37,985 bases of DNA from Spirosoma fluviale (GTDB taxonomy: Bacteria > Bacteroidota > Bacteroidia > Cytophagales > Spirosomataceae). The position numbers and the translations under genes are program-made. How positions within the stretch are numbered: the first letter of the stretch is position 1; each line of letters starts with the position of its first letter. Below are positions 10,623 to 20,742 of the stretch, piece after piece. The stretch is taken from NCBI GenBank assembly GCA_945860325.1, contig CAMARL010000002.1, positions 1 through 37,985 on the forward strand, read 5' to 3'. A model generated the notes under the pieces. The model did no database searches and was not told the DNA's origin. It worked only from the letters and a program-made list of their open reading frames with translations.

Positions 10623-11306
10623 TTAAACTTTTAGAAAAGGTTCTTTATCAAAAAAAGTAGCATTCAAGAAATCTAAGTAGGGTTTTAACACTTTAGCTTT
10701 TTTAATAACCAAATCGACAAATTGATCAGAAGTCACTTCATCATCTGTAAAATGACACCAAAAGAACATCGTTTTTACCTTCAGTAAATCTGCGTCGGGA
10801 TGTAATGCATCAAAGCCCTTGGGCGTATTTTTCAAACTTTCACCTTGTGCAGGCCCATATGTTTCCTTGAACAGCGGATAATCAATTATTTTTCGTAAAC
10901 CCTCCGCATTGTAATCTATTTCCTGGCGATATTTGGCTATCTGATCTGGGCTGGGGTTATACATACCACCGCCTAAAAAAGATTTACCGTTGGGTTCTAT
11001 ATGCAAGTAATAATCCATAAAACCCGATTTTCGACCACCTTCAGAAAAACTAACTGAAAACCACGTTTTATATGGATCTTTATTTTTAGTAAATCGGACA
11101 TCCCGATTAATACGATAGGTACAATTTTTAACTAGCACTCCATCTAAATTCTCGAATTCCCCAAATTCTATAATAAGTTGGGCTACGAATTCTTCAAATT
11201 TTATTTTTAAATCTGTATAAATGCCTTTGTTAACACCAAACCACTCGCGTGAATTGTTGGATTTTAAATCCAATAAAAATGCCAAAAGGCTAGGGGTGAG
11301 GGACAT
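10623..11306 (-). CDS. DUF2461 family protein
   Basis: FLLDLKSNNSREWFGVNKGIY...YRINRDVRFTKNKDPYKTWFSVSF...YYLHIEPNGKSFLGGGMY. Confidence 0.88.
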   Translation of the reverse strand: MSLTPSLLAFLLDLKSNNSREWFGVNKGIYTDLKIKFEEFVAQLIIEFGEFENLDGVLVKNCTYRINRDVRFTKNKDPYKTWFSVSFSEGGRKSGFMDYYLHIEPNGKSFLGGGMYNPSPDQIAKYRQEIDYNAEGLRKIIDYPLFKETYGPAQGESLKNTPKGFDALHPDADLLKVKTMFFWCHFTDDEVTSDQFVDLVIKKAKVLKPYLDFLNATFFDKEPFLKV

Positions 11307-11424
11307 TGAAAATGGGTGAAATCGTTAAAACGAAATTAGTAAATTTTGCTTGAATGCCCAAGAACAATTCGCTTGGAGTTTCGGTCTATTTTATTGATTT
11401 TTGCATAAATTATTTAAATAAGCT

Positions 11425-12396
11425 ATGCGTATTTTAACGGGCATTCAGGCTTCTGGAAAACCCCATTTAGGAAACATTTTAGGTGCGATTATCCCAGCCA
11501 TAGAATTATCTAAGCAGCCTGGCAACGATTCTTTTTTATTTATTGCTGACTTGCATACGTTAACATCTTTAAAAGAAGGGGAAAGTATACGTAATAATAC
11601 GTTATCTGTAGCGGCTGCATGGTTAGCCTTTGGTTTTGATACAGAAAAAAATTATTTCTATCGACAGTCAAAACTAGCTCCATACCATACTGAATTAATG
11701 TGGTATTTAAACTGCTTTACCCCATTTCCTATGTTGGCAAACGCGCATAGTTTTAAGGACAAAGCAGAAAAATTATCCGATGTTAATGCTGGTTTATTTA
11801 CATATCCTGTGCTACAAGCCGCTGACATCGTTCTATATGATGCACAAATTATACCTGTTGGCAAAGATCAAAGACAGCATATTGAAATGACACGCGATAT
11901 TGCCAATTCGGTCAATAAGAAATACAATAAAGATATTTTTGTGCTTCCTGATGCTAAAATAAATGAAGAGGTGATGACAATTCCTGGGGTTGATGGTGCG
12001 AAAATGAGCAAGTCATTAAACAATTACATTGATATCTTTTTACCAGAAAGTGAGCTATTGAAGCAAATTAAAAAAATTGTAACCGATACAACGGCCTTAG
12101 AAAATCCCAAAGACCCTGATCAGGATATAACCTTTAAATTATATCAGCTAATGGCTAGCAAATCAGAGATAGCTGAAATGCGCGCTAATTATTTAGCCGG
12201 TGGATATGGGTATGGACATGCTAAACAAGCCTTATTTAATTTGATGCTAAATTATTTTAAAGAGGCTAGAGAAAAATTTGATTTCTATATGTCACATCCA
12301 GAGCTGATAGAAGAAAAATTACAGATCGGCGAAAAGAAGGTTAAACCTATTGCTGAGGCTACAATAGCTAGAATAAGGGCTGAATTTAAATTTTAA
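11425..12396 (+). CDS. trpS: Tryptophan--tRNA ligase
   Basis: TGIQASGKPHLGNILGA (HIGH-like) and GAKMSKSLNN (KMSKS). Confidence 0.96.
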   Translation: MRILTGIQASGKPHLGNILGAIIPAIELSKQPGNDSFLFIADLHTLTSLKEGESIRNNTLSVAAAWLAFGFDTEKNYFYRQSKLAPYHTELMWYLNCFTPFPMLANAHSFKDKAEKLSDVNAGLFTYPVLQAADIVLYDAQIIPVGKDQRQHIEMTRDIANSVNKKYNKDIFVLPDAKINEEVMTIPGVDGAKMSKSLNNYIDIFLPESELLKQIKKIVTDTTALENPKDPDQDITFKLYQLMASKSEIAEMRANYLAGGYGYGHAKQALFNLMLNYFKEAREKFDFYMSHPELIEEKLQIGEKKVKPIAEATIARIRAEFKF

Positions 12397-12399
12397 AGC

Positions 12400-12945
12400 A
12401 TGTTTCCAACTTGGGATAGTGATTTATTTCAACTCATTAATCAGGCCCATACACCTTGGCTAGATCAGCCGATGGCCATTATATCAGGGAAATTAACCTG
12501 GATTCCTTTATATGCTTTTTTGATCTATTTATTATATAAAGAGCATAAATCAAAGGTTTGGAAAACTATTCTGTATTTAATATCGATTGTTATTTTCGCA
12601 GACCAAGTTAGTTCCAGTATTTTAAAGCCTTTATTCAAACGCTTAAGGCCCTGTCATGTGGAAGCATTTCAATCTTGGATACATTTACCAGACGGTTGCG
12701 GTGGCTTATACGGATTCTGTTCCTCACATTCCGCTAATGCATTTGCCGTAGCGATCGGATTTTATTTAGTAAGCAAAAATAGGCCAATGGGAACAATCCT
12801 TGTGGTATGGGCTACTTTGATTGCATATAGTCGAATATATCTGGGAGCACATTATCCGTTAGATGTGATCACGGGTGCATTCGTCGGTGGCTTAGGGGCT
12901 TGGACTTTATTTCAAGCTTATACCAAATTGACTAGAAAATCATAA
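12400..12945 (+). CDS. PAP2-family phosphatase
   Basis: KPLFKRLRPC, CSSHSANAFA and SRIYLGAHYPLDVITG phosphatase motifs with TM segments. Confidence 0.92.
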   Translation: MFPTWDSDLFQLINQAHTPWLDQPMAIISGKLTWIPLYAFLIYLLYKEHKSKVWKTILYLISIVIFADQVSSSILKPLFKRLRPCHVEAFQSWIHLPDGCGGLYGFCSSHSANAFAVAIGFYLVSKNRPMGTILVVWATLIAYSRIYLGAHYPLDVITGAFVGGLGAWTLFQAYTKLTRKS

Positions 12946-13913
12946 GTGTTAATTCCATCTGCAAAATCGTCTAAAGCAGGTTGTTGGCTCTGTCCAAAAT
13001 CTATATTTAAACCTACTTTGCACTGTATTTTTTCTTCTCTTTCCGAAATCCACTTTTGCAAAGAGCTTTCATTTTCATAGCGATGAATATATAAAACACC
13101 CACTGGAGAAACAAGATCCTCGTTTTCTGTGACAATAATATTGCCTAAGTCAAAATGAGGAATTTGATTTAATAAATATAAAGTACGATAATATTGTAAA
13201 TTGTTCGCATACTTAGAATGATTTAAAACCCAATCTTCCTTAGACAATACATCAAATAATGGAATTAAATCATAGTCCTTGAGTATAGCTAAAGTAGATA
13301 CATTCCGACAACCCAATCCGTAATAAGTATAAATGTCATTGGCTAAACCTTGAAACTCATGATTTGATTCAGTCCCACGTAAAACGGCCAACGAGCTTCT
13401 GTTTTTACGAATAATATGAGGTATGGTAGAAAAATAATGCGAAAAATATCCTCCTGAAAAGTTACTTCCGGTTGCAATGACAGCGTCCATTCCTTGAAGA
13501 CGATCAATAAAATGAACAGGAATTAATGGATCAAATTCTTTCATCGCCAACACATATAATTGCATCAATGATTTGTCTTGTGAACTTAATTTAATATTGG
13601 CTATTTGACCAGAAGCCAACACCATTAGTAGATCATGTAAACCAATAGCGGGGAGATTACCTGACAAGATTAATCCAATTTGCGATTTTGATTTAGCTTT
13701 TTCAGGATGTGTGACAAAAAATTCTTGCCAAGCCAATGACGAAAAAAATTGTTTTTGAATGGCGCTCATAGCTGTGCGAAGGAATGAATCCGTAAACCAA
13801 GGATTCTCATTTACAGCTTTATCTATAAATAATTCTATTTTTTCCTTGTTTTTTTCAGAGCCAAAAAATTGATCAAGAAATTTAATTAGTTCTAAAAACT
13901 GAGCTTGAGGCAT
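12918..13913 (-). CDS. LuxC-like acyl-CoA reductase
   Basis: GLILSGNLPAIGLHDLLMVLASG and YYGLGCRNVSTLAI resemble the acyl-CoA reductase family seen in Bacteroidota. Confidence 0.82.
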   Translation of the reverse strand: MPQAQFLELIKFLDQFFGSEKNKEKIELFIDKAVNENPWFTDSFLRTAMSAIQKQFFSSLAWQEFFVTHPEKAKSKSQIGLILSGNLPAIGLHDLLMVLASGQIANIKLSSQDKSLMQLYVLAMKEFDPLIPVHFIDRLQGMDAVIATGSNFSGGYFSHYFSTIPHIIRKNRSSLAVLRGTESNHEFQGLANDIYTYYGLGCRNVSTLAILKDYDLIPLFDVLSKEDWVLNHSKYANNLQYYRTLYLLNQIPHFDLGNIIVTENEDLVSPVGVLYIHRYENESSLQKWISEREEKIQCKVGLNIDFGQSQQPALDDFADGINTYDFLVNLV

Positions 13914-14022
13914 AAATTATATTATTTTATGGAACAAAGTTCTAAATTTTTTCTGTTAGTCCATATAAATTATATACTATTCAAAATTATGTTAGTAAAT
14001 TGCACAAAATATATTTATTGTT

Positions 14023-14370
14023 ATGGCGATAATAATTACTGAAGAATGCATTAACTGTGGGGCTTGCGAACCAGAATGCCCCAACACCGCAATTTATGAA
14101 GGTGGAATTGAATGGACTTGGGCTGGCGGAACCTCATTGACTGAAGTGGAACTAGAAGATGGTAGTTCCATGGATGCAAAAACAAATATTGAACCCGTAT
14201 CAGAAGAGTTCTATTATATAGTACCTGATAAGTGTACGGAATGTACCGGATTTCATGAAGAGCCACAGTGCGCTGCAGTTTGTCCAGTAGATTGCTGTGT
14301 TCCAGATCCAGACCGAGTAGAAGATAAAGAAACTTTAATGGCCAAAAAATCTTGGCTTCACGCAGAGTAA
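14023..14370 (+). CDS. 4Fe-4S (dicluster) ferredoxin
   Basis: [13 protein letters not shown] and [22 protein letters not shown] cluster-binding motifs. Confidence 0.93.
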   Translation: MAIIITEECINCGACEPECPNTAIYEGGIEWTWAGGTSLTEVELEDGSSMDAKTNIEPVSEEFYYIVPDKCTECTGFHEEPQCAAVCPVDCCVPDPDRVEDKETLMAKKSWLHAE

Positions 14371-14402
14371 AATAATTTTAATTAATTTTACTTAAGTCAT
14401 TT

Positions 14403-14432
14403 AAATAGCTAACGAAAGTTGGCTATTTTTTT
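14403..14432 (+). terminator. Intrinsic terminator after ferredoxin
   Basis: aaatagctaac-gaaa-gttggctattt stem (one G-U) plus T run. Confidence 0.8.
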
Positions 14433-14707
14433 GTTGAAATAATGCTAATCGAATTACCAACAAAACAATAAATCAAAATTATATTATTTCAAGAATTCTA
14501 TATTTACAGAATCAATTTATACCTCTAAATTTCTATTTTTTGATATTTAGCACAAAATAGGTTTAAATATTACCTCATTTTTAATACTTTTTTGTAAATA
14601 TTAAAAAAACAAGTATATTTTTTATCCTATTTTCTTGTTTAATATATTTTTTGTTACAATATTTGTTTCGCAATCAAGTATTTATTCACACTAAACAATT
14701 ACTGCAC

Positions 14708-15844
14708 ATGAAAAAATCAATCTTTACTGCACTTTTAGGCCTAGTATCCTTTTGTGGATTTTCCCAAGAAAAAGAAGCGGAAGCGCCTAAGTTTACATTT
14801 TCGGGTTACGTAGATTCGTACTATATGTTAAATTTTAACAGTCCGACCAACAGAAGTAATTTAGGAGTTTCTGGATATGAAAGAGCGTTCGATCAAAAGT
14901 CGAGTCAATTTTCTTTAGGTCTTGTTCAGACAAAATTTGGATACAGTACAAAAACATCTGATGTCGTAGTCGATTTAACCTTCGGACCTAATGCAGATTT
15001 GGGTCAATATGGAAATGCTATTGGACCTTTAGGAAAAGGGACTACAGCTTTAGCTATCAAGCAAGCATATTTCAATTGGAAAGCGAGTGATAAATTAACT
15101 TTCACAGCGGGTCAATTTGGAACTCACATTGGATATGAGGTTATTGACGCTCCAGTTAATTACAACTATTCTTTGTCAAATCTTTTTAACAACGGTCCTT
15201 TTTATCACATTGGATTGAAGGCTAATTATGCCTTTACTGATAAATTTGCTGCTATGGCTGGTTTGGTCAACAATGTTGATAATTTAAATGATAACAATGC
15301 ATCTAAAGGTTTTATATATCAAGTATTTGCATCACCGGCATCAGGTTGGAATCTATACTTTAATGGTATTTCATCTAACGAATCAGCTCCCTTAGCATCA
15401 GGAAAAGACGATTCAGGATCATATAGCTTAACTGATTTAACTACTTCTTATCAAATCTCACCTAAATATCTATTAGGAGTAAATGCAGCTTACGGATCAC
15501 AAACAGGTGATTTTCAAGGTGGCGGAACTGTAGGAAATAGCAAGACATGGGGAGGAGTTGCCCTATATACGAATTACGCATTTACTGATGGATTTAGCTT
15601 AGGTGGTCGTTATGAAGTATTTGATAATACGTCAGGAGCAAGAGCATTAAGAGATGCAGATGGAAAAGGAACAAGTGTTTCTTCATTCACCTTGACAGCT
15701 ACATTCACAGCAGCAAATGGTCACTTATTGATCAAGCCTGAATTAAGAAGCGATGCGTACAAAACAGCTCAATTTACAGATGGAGATGGCAAAGCTCAAA
15801 AATCACAAACGACATTAGGATTACACTTTATTTATAAATATTAA
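14708..15844 (+). CDS. Outer-membrane beta-barrel porin (OmpL-like / BBP2 type)
   Basis: Signal peptide MKKSIFTALLGLVSFCGFSQ, aromatic-rich beta-strand pattern, C-terminal FIYKY. Start moved from 14651 to the Met of the signal peptide. Confidence 0.8.
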   Translation: MKKSIFTALLGLVSFCGFSQEKEAEAPKFTFSGYVDSYYMLNFNSPTNRSNLGVSGYERAFDQKSSQFSLGLVQTKFGYSTKTSDVVVDLTFGPNADLGQYGNAIGPLGKGTTALAIKQAYFNWKASDKLTFTAGQFGTHIGYEVIDAPVNYNYSLSNLFNNGPFYHIGLKANYAFTDKFAAMAGLVNNVDNLNDNNASKGFIYQVFASPASGWNLYFNGISSNESAPLASGKDDSGSYSLTDLTTSYQISPKYLLGVNAAYGSQTGDFQGGGTVGNSKTWGGVALYTNYAFTDGFSLGGRYEVFDNTSGARALRDADGKGTSVSSFTLTATFTAANGHLLIKPELRSDAYKTAQFTDGDGKAQKSQTTLGLHFIYKY

Positions 15845-15877
15845 TAATCAATCTTTCACATATAAATTTTTGTAAAC

Positions 15878-17224
15878 ATGACGACACAAAAACCAACATG
15901 GATTCCGCTACTAGTTTTGCTTGCGATAGCAGTAGCCGCATTGTTTTTAACGAGTGTTCCGGGAGTAATGCCAACTGAAGGCTTAGATACTGGTGATACT
16001 GCTTGGATGATTGTAGCATCTGGATTAGTTCTATTAATGACACCGGGTTTGGCTTATTTTTATGGTGGAATGGTTAACCATAAAAACGTAATTTCTACTA
16101 TGTTGCAATCATTTATTGCCATGGGAGTAATTTCTGTTATTTGGATTGTTTTTGGATTTAGTTTAGCCTTTGGCGACTCTTTAGGTGGCTGGATTGGCGA
16201 CCCTCGTACATTTTTTATGTTCAATGGAGTTTTTGATCATAAACTTTCATTAGGAAGCACTGACCAATTAAAGTTCACAATTCCATTTGCCTTATTTGCA
16301 TTTTTTCAAATGAAATTTGCGGTTATTACACCAGCTCTTATTTCGGGTGCTTTGGCTGAAAGAATTAACTTTAGAGCATTTGTGCTATTTATGATTTTAT
16401 TCTGTGTGGTTGTTTATGCTCCTTTGGCGCATTGGACATGGCATCCAGATGGATTCTTATTTAATTTAGGTGTTTTAGATTTTGCTGGTGGTACTGTTGT
16501 ACACATGTCAGCTGGTTGGGCTGCGTTAGCAGGAGCGCTTTACTTACGTCGTCGTAAATCACACATGGAATCAAATATTTTGCCTCCGGCTAACATTCCT
16601 TATGTTTTATTAGGAACTGGTTTGTTATGGTTTGGATGGTTTGGATTTAACGCAGGATCAGCTGTAGGGGCTAATGGACTTGCGGTAACCGCTTTTGCGA
16701 CTACTCACGTAGCTGCTGCAGCAGCAGGTTTATCTTGGATCTTATTTGATGTATCTCGTGGCAAAAAAGTTTCGGCTTTAGGATTTTGTATTGGTGCGGT
16801 GGTTGGTTTAGTTGCCATTACACCTGCAGCAGGTTTCGTAACTGTTCCTGTAGCCATCTTTATCGGCGTAGTCGCAGCGATCATTTCAAATATCGTAGCT
16901 CATTGGAGAGCTAGTTCTAATTTAGATGATACCTTGGACGTATTTGCTTGTCATGGAGTTGGCGGAATGGTCGGCATGCTAATGACAGGTATTTTTGCAA
17001 CAAGCGCAGTCAATGCAGCGGTAGTAGAAAATGGTTTATTTTATGGTGAGACTGCTTTATTTATGAAGCACATATTAGCCTTGGCCATTGTTTCGGCATT
17101 TGCTTTTAGCGTATCCTACTTGTTATTAATCATTACAGATAAAATCATACCTCTACGTGTAAATGAAGAGGAGGAAAGACTTGGATTAGATTTATCTCAA
17201 CACGACGAATCGTTAGCAGAGTAA
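15878..17224 (+). CDS. amt: Ammonium transporter (Amt)
   Basis: GLVLLMTPGLAYFYGGMVNHKNVISTM, DFAGGTVVHMSAGWAALAGA, CHGVGGMVGMLMTGIFA. Confidence 0.97.
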   Translation: MTTQKPTWIPLLVLLAIAVAALFLTSVPGVMPTEGLDTGDTAWMIVASGLVLLMTPGLAYFYGGMVNHKNVISTMLQSFIAMGVISVIWIVFGFSLAFGDSLGGWIGDPRTFFMFNGVFDHKLSLGSTDQLKFTIPFALFAFFQMKFAVITPALISGALAERINFRAFVLFMILFCVVVYAPLAHWTWHPDGFLFNLGVLDFAGGTVVHMSAGWAALAGALYLRRRKSHMESNILPPANIPYVLLGTGLLWFGWFGFNAGSAVGANGLAVTAFATTHVAAAAAGLSWILFDVSRGKKVSALGFCIGAVVGLVAITPAAGFVTVPVAIFIGVVAAIISNIVAHWRASSNLDDTLDVFACHGVGGMVGMLMTGIFATSAVNAAVVENGLFYGETALFMKHILALAIVSAFAFSVSYLLLIITDKIIPLRVNEEEERLGLDLSQHDESLAE

Positions 17225-17235
17225 TCTTTCTAAAA

Positions 17236-17269
17236 GCAAAGCCGCAAGCAATGGTTCTTGTGGTTTTGT
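17236..17269 (+). other. Stem-loop in the 3' region of amt
   Basis: gcaaagccgcaag-caatggtt-cttgtggttttgt: 13-bp stem with G-U pairs on the + strand RNA. Confidence 0.6.
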
Positions 17270-17280
17270 TTCAATCAAAA

Positions 17281-17316
17281 AGTCGAAAACTTATAGTTTT
17301 CGGCTTTTTTGTTTTT
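17281..17316 (+). terminator. Intrinsic terminator after amt
   Basis: agtcgaaaac-ttata-gttttcggct stem (one G-U) plus T run. Confidence 0.85.
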
Positions 17317-17375
17317 AACCGGTTTAAATATATAAATTCAGATTGAAGTTTAATCTTCATACATTTTTCGTTCTT

Positions 17376-18074
17376 ATGAAGACAAACAAAATCATTTTGT
17401 TGATTGGCAGAGAACATCTCGAAAAAGACAGCTATCTATATACAGACATACTTTCAGAAATTAAGGGGATCCAATTTGATGTTTTCAATGACTCATACTC
17501 GTATTTCAGAAGAAGAGTTTATCCGTATATCGGTAAAGTTATCCCTAGATTTATCCGAAAACAACCCATCATAAGAAGCTTATATTTACAAATAGAGGAA
17601 CAAATTTATTCAATTATTCTGAATCCTAAGGATTATAAAATGCATGTAGCATTTCAAAAAAATCCTAATGACATTTTTTTAAGGATAGAAAAATTAGCCA
17701 GAAGGTTAAACAAAATTCCTAGAGATACTGAAATTACGTTAATTGGCCGAAGTGCTGGGGCGATTGTTGCCACCATGGTTTCCTTACAACATCCCATTCA
17801 CAAAATAATTTCGCTAGGGTATCCATTTAAGCATCCCGATTTTGAGGAAGAAGCCTTTCGGCACGAACATCTATTACAAGTAAATACGCCGATGTTAATT
17901 ATACAGGGGCTACAAGATGTTTATGGTGGCCAAGAAATTGAAAAAAAGTACAACTTTAATTCAAACACAACAATAGTCTTTGAAGACATTAATCATGATT
18001 TTGAATTAACGGAAGAAAACAGAATTCGAATTTTAAAAAATATCGAACAATTTATTTCTGGCTCAGAAAATTAA
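17376..18074 (+). CDS. Alpha/beta hydrolase-fold protein
   Basis: GRSAGA nucleophile elbow (GxSxG) and PMLIIQGLQDVYGG. The second Met (17376) is the more plausible start; ORF opens at 17343. Confidence 0.65.
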   Translation: MKTNKIILLIGREHLEKDSYLYTDILSEIKGIQFDVFNDSYSYFRRRVYPYIGKVIPRFIRKQPIIRSLYLQIEEQIYSIILNPKDYKMHVAFQKNPNDIFLRIEKLARRLNKIPRDTEITLIGRSAGAIVATMVSLQHPIHKIISLGYPFKHPDFEEEAFRHEHLLQVNTPMLIIQGLQDVYGGQEIEKKYNFNSNTTIVFEDINHDFELTEENRIRILKNIEQFISGSEN

Positions 18075-19396
18075 ACAAAGGCATTTGAGAACAAAACATC
18101 TCCTGTTACTTCGCCATTTTCATCTATTGATTTATAACGAACGGATTGGATGGTATTGATCAATAATGGATCGTATACAGATTTGAACCTAACATAGTTT
18201 TCAGAAAAACCTTCCATAAAACCATTTTCATTTGATTCTTCAAACAAAACCTCACCCTTATTCCCTAGTTGGCTTTCATAAAAAGCACGTCTTTTTTTAT
18301 CTGAAAGTATGTGTAACATTTTGGATCTTTCAGATTTTTGAGCACCATCTACTTTAGGGAAAATTTCAGTGGCAAAGGTGTTAGGCCTTTCTGAATATGG
18401 GAAAACATGTAGATATGAAATATCGAGCTCCTGTAAAAACTGATAGGTTTCTAAAAACAATTCGGGAGTTTCTCCAGGGTGGCCTACAATTACATCTACA
18501 CCAATACATGCATTTGGCATCAATGATTTTATTAAAGCAATGCGATTTACATATAATTCTCGTTGATATCGACGTTTCATTAAACGTAAAACTGCATTCG
18601 ATCCTGATTGCAAGGGTATGTGAAAATGAGGAACGAAAGAATTTGAACTTGACAAGAAAGTAATTATTTCAGGGGTAATTAAATTGGGCTCAATGGAAGA
18701 TATACGAAATCGACTGATACTAGTTTTGAATTCAATCGCTTTAATTAAATCAAAAAAAGTTTCTTCCCGTTTTCCTTGTTGAATTCCAAAATCGCCTATA
18801 TTCACTCCCGTTAACACGATTTCTTTTACCCCTTTGTCAGCAATTTCTTCAATTAAAGCCAAGACGCTTTCAACTGTATCTGATCTAGATTGGCCTCTAG
18901 CCAAGGGTATTGTACAATATGAGCAGGGATAATCACATCCATCTTGAACTTTTAAAAATGTCCTTGTACGATCATTAACGGAATAAGAAGCATGATAATC
19001 TAAGTCATACCTTATTTCTGAGGTTAGCAATTTCGGAAGACTTGTATTTTTTTTATTTAAATAGGGTAGGATTAAATCAGGTAGTTGGAATTTTTCGTTA
19101 GCCCCTAAAACTAAATCCACACCTGGAATACTGGCAATTTCTTCGGGTTTCAATTGCGCATAGCATCCCATGATTACCACGGTGGAAGCTGGATTGATTT
19201 TTTTAGCTTCTCGAACGACTTTTTTACACTTTTTATCTGCTTGTTCGGTTACGCTACAGGTATTGATGACAAACAAATTAGGGGAATCTTGAAAATCCAC
19301 ACGAGTGAAACCCATAGGTTCTAAACTACGTGCAATTGAACTAGATTCTGCAAAATTCAATTTACAACCTAAGGTATAAAAAGCGACCTTTTTCAT
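18071..19396 (-). CDS. mtaB: tRNA (t6A37)-methylthiotransferase MtaB
   Basis: TLGCKLNFAESSSI, INTCSVTEQADKKC, radical-SAM CDYPCSYCTIPLARGQSRS. Confidence 0.94.
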   Translation of the reverse strand: MKKVAFYTLGCKLNFAESSSIARSLEPMGFTRVDFQDSPNLFVINTCSVTEQADKKCKKVVREAKKINPASTVVIMGCYAQLKPEEIASIPGVDLVLGANEKFQLPDLILPYLNKKNTSLPKLLTSEIRYDLDYHASYSVNDRTRTFLKVQDGCDYPCSYCTIPLARGQSRSDTVESVLALIEEIADKGVKEIVLTGVNIGDFGIQQGKREETFFDLIKAIEFKTSISRFRISSIEPNLITPEIITFLSSSNSFVPHFHIPLQSGSNAVLRLMKRRYQRELYVNRIALIKSLMPNACIGVDVIVGHPGETPELFLETYQFLQELDISYLHVFPYSERPNTFATEIFPKVDGAQKSERSKMLHILSDKKRRAFYESQLGNKGEVLFEESNENGFMEGFSENYVRFKSVYDPLLINTIQSVRYKSIDENGEVTGDVLFSNAFV

Positions 19397-19420
19397 TTCT
19401 TAAAATAAGAGCATAAAGGT

Positions 19421-19451
19421 AAAACAAAAATGGCGGGAAAACCCGCCATTT
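19421..19451 (-). terminator. Intrinsic terminator after GSII-type glutamine synthetase
   Basis: AAATGGCGGG-TTTT-CCCGCCATTT followed by TTGTTTT on the minus strand. Confidence 0.85.
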
Positions 19452-19483
19452 CATTTCATAAAAGTATATAAATGCAAGATTAA

Positions 19484-20497
19484 TTAATATTTGGCCGTTT
19501 TAACGGTCTTAATAATACGCGCAGCTACTTTGTAAGGATCTGCAGCAGAATTTGGTCTGCGATCTTCTAACCAACCTTTCCAACCTTTTTCTACGGTAGC
19601 GATAGGGATACGAATAGACGCACCACGATCAGAAACACCATAAGAGAAAGAATCAATAGACTGAGTTTCGTGCTTACCCGTTAAGCGTAAATGATTATCA
19701 GCGCCATAAACATCAATATGCTCTTTTACGAATGGAGCAAATGCTGAACATATAGCGTCATACGTTTCTTTTTTACCGGCAGTACGTAAAGCTGTATTAG
19801 AGAAATTGGCATGCATACCTGATCCATTCCAATCTAATTCACCTAAAGGCTTACAATGCCAGTTAATTGACACACCAAATTTCTCACCCAAACGTTCTAA
19901 CAAATAACGTCCTATCCAAATTTGATCACCAGCTTCCTTAGCTCCTTTAGCAAACATTTGGAATTCCCACTGACCTGCAGCCACCTCAGCATTAATACCT
20001 TCAATGTTAAGTCCCGCTTCGATACATAAATCTAAATGCTCTTCTACAATCTCACGTCCGTAGGCATTCGATGCTCCTACTGAACAATAATATGGCCCTT
20101 GTGGAGCTGGATATCCATTAGCAGGAAAACCTAATGGCTTATTAGTTTCTGGATCCCATAAAAAATACTCTTGTTCGAAACCGAACCAAAAATCATTATC
20201 ATCATCCTCAATTGTCGCTCGGCCATTGCTCACGTGAGGAGTACCATCTGAATTCAAAACATCACACATCACTAAATATGCATTTTTGCGAGACGGATCT
20301 GGGCAAATAAACACAGGACGCAAAAGACAATCTGAAGAGCCACCTGGAGCTTGCTCCGTAGATGAACCATCAAAACACCACATATCACAATCCGCTAACT
20401 TTCCACTAAAATTATTTTCGATTTTAGTTTTAGAACGTAAACTCTGGGTAGGTTTGTAACCATCCAACCAAATGTACTCCAATTTAGACTTAGCCAT
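19484..20497 (-). CDS. Glutamine synthetase, GSII (eukaryote-like) type
   Basis: 337 aa. EYIWLDGY, WCFDGSSTEQAPGGSSDCLLRP, FGFEQEYFLWDP, NAEVAAGQWEFQ, WNGSGMHANFS, EDRRPNSAADPY. Confidence 0.95.
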   Translation of the reverse strand: MAKSKLEYIWLDGYKPTQSLRSKTKIENNFSGKLADCDMWCFDGSSTEQAPGGSSDCLLRPVFICPDPSRKNAYLVMCDVLNSDGTPHVSNGRATIEDDDNDFWFGFEQEYFLWDPETNKPLGFPANGYPAPQGPYYCSVGASNAYGREIVEEHLDLCIEAGLNIEGINAEVAAGQWEFQMFAKGAKEAGDQIWIGRYLLERLGEKFGVSINWHCKPLGELDWNGSGMHANFSNTALRTAGKKETYDAICSAFAPFVKEHIDVYGADNHLRLTGKHETQSIDSFSYGVSDRGASIRIPIATVEKGWKGWLEDRRPNSAADPYKVAARIIKTVKTAKY

Positions 20498-20547
20498 AAT
20501 TTTAAACGTGTTTTTGTTAATAAATACATTTATTTTTCAATACATTA

Positions 20548-20577
20548 CAAATTTAAACTTGATTTTAACAATTGCAA
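20548..20577 (-). promoter_or_regulatory. Predicted Bacteroidota-type promoter for GSII gene
   Basis: Minus strand TTG-N19-TAAATTTG, exact spacing to consensus; about 50 bp upstream of ATG. Confidence 0.65.
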
Positions 20578-20677
20578 CGATTTTATTGAAAATCTTATAC
20601 GTTTATTAACCTATTATTCAATTTTATTAAAAAAATTTAATTATTTCCAAGAAAATTATATATAAAAAATTCCTTTC

Positions 20678-20715
20678 CCAATTGTTTAACATTATTGGTA
20701 TAAATTGGTTATTTT
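20678..20715. promoter_or_regulatory. Candidate operator upstream of GSIII: CCAAT-N11-ATTGG followed by a repeated ATTGG
   Basis: ccaattgtttaacattattggtataaattgg seen in the intergenic region. Confidence 0.25.
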
Positions 20716-20742
20716 TACTCTATATAATAAATATGAATCCTT

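Noticed and set aside
14051-14266. 71-aa minus-strand ORF inside the ferredoxin gene
   Set aside because: Antisense to the Fe-S cluster motifs; no signal of its own.
14433-14707. Very AT-rich intergenic region considered as an RNA gene or phage/IS remnant
   Set aside because: No stable fold, no repeats of mobile-element type, no ORF; most likely the porin-amt promoter region. Repeated TATTTTTTG strings do not fit TAnnTTTG exactly.
15828-16043. 71-aa minus-strand ORF at the porin/amt junction
   Set aside because: Overlaps the start of amt on the opposite strand; no conserved features.
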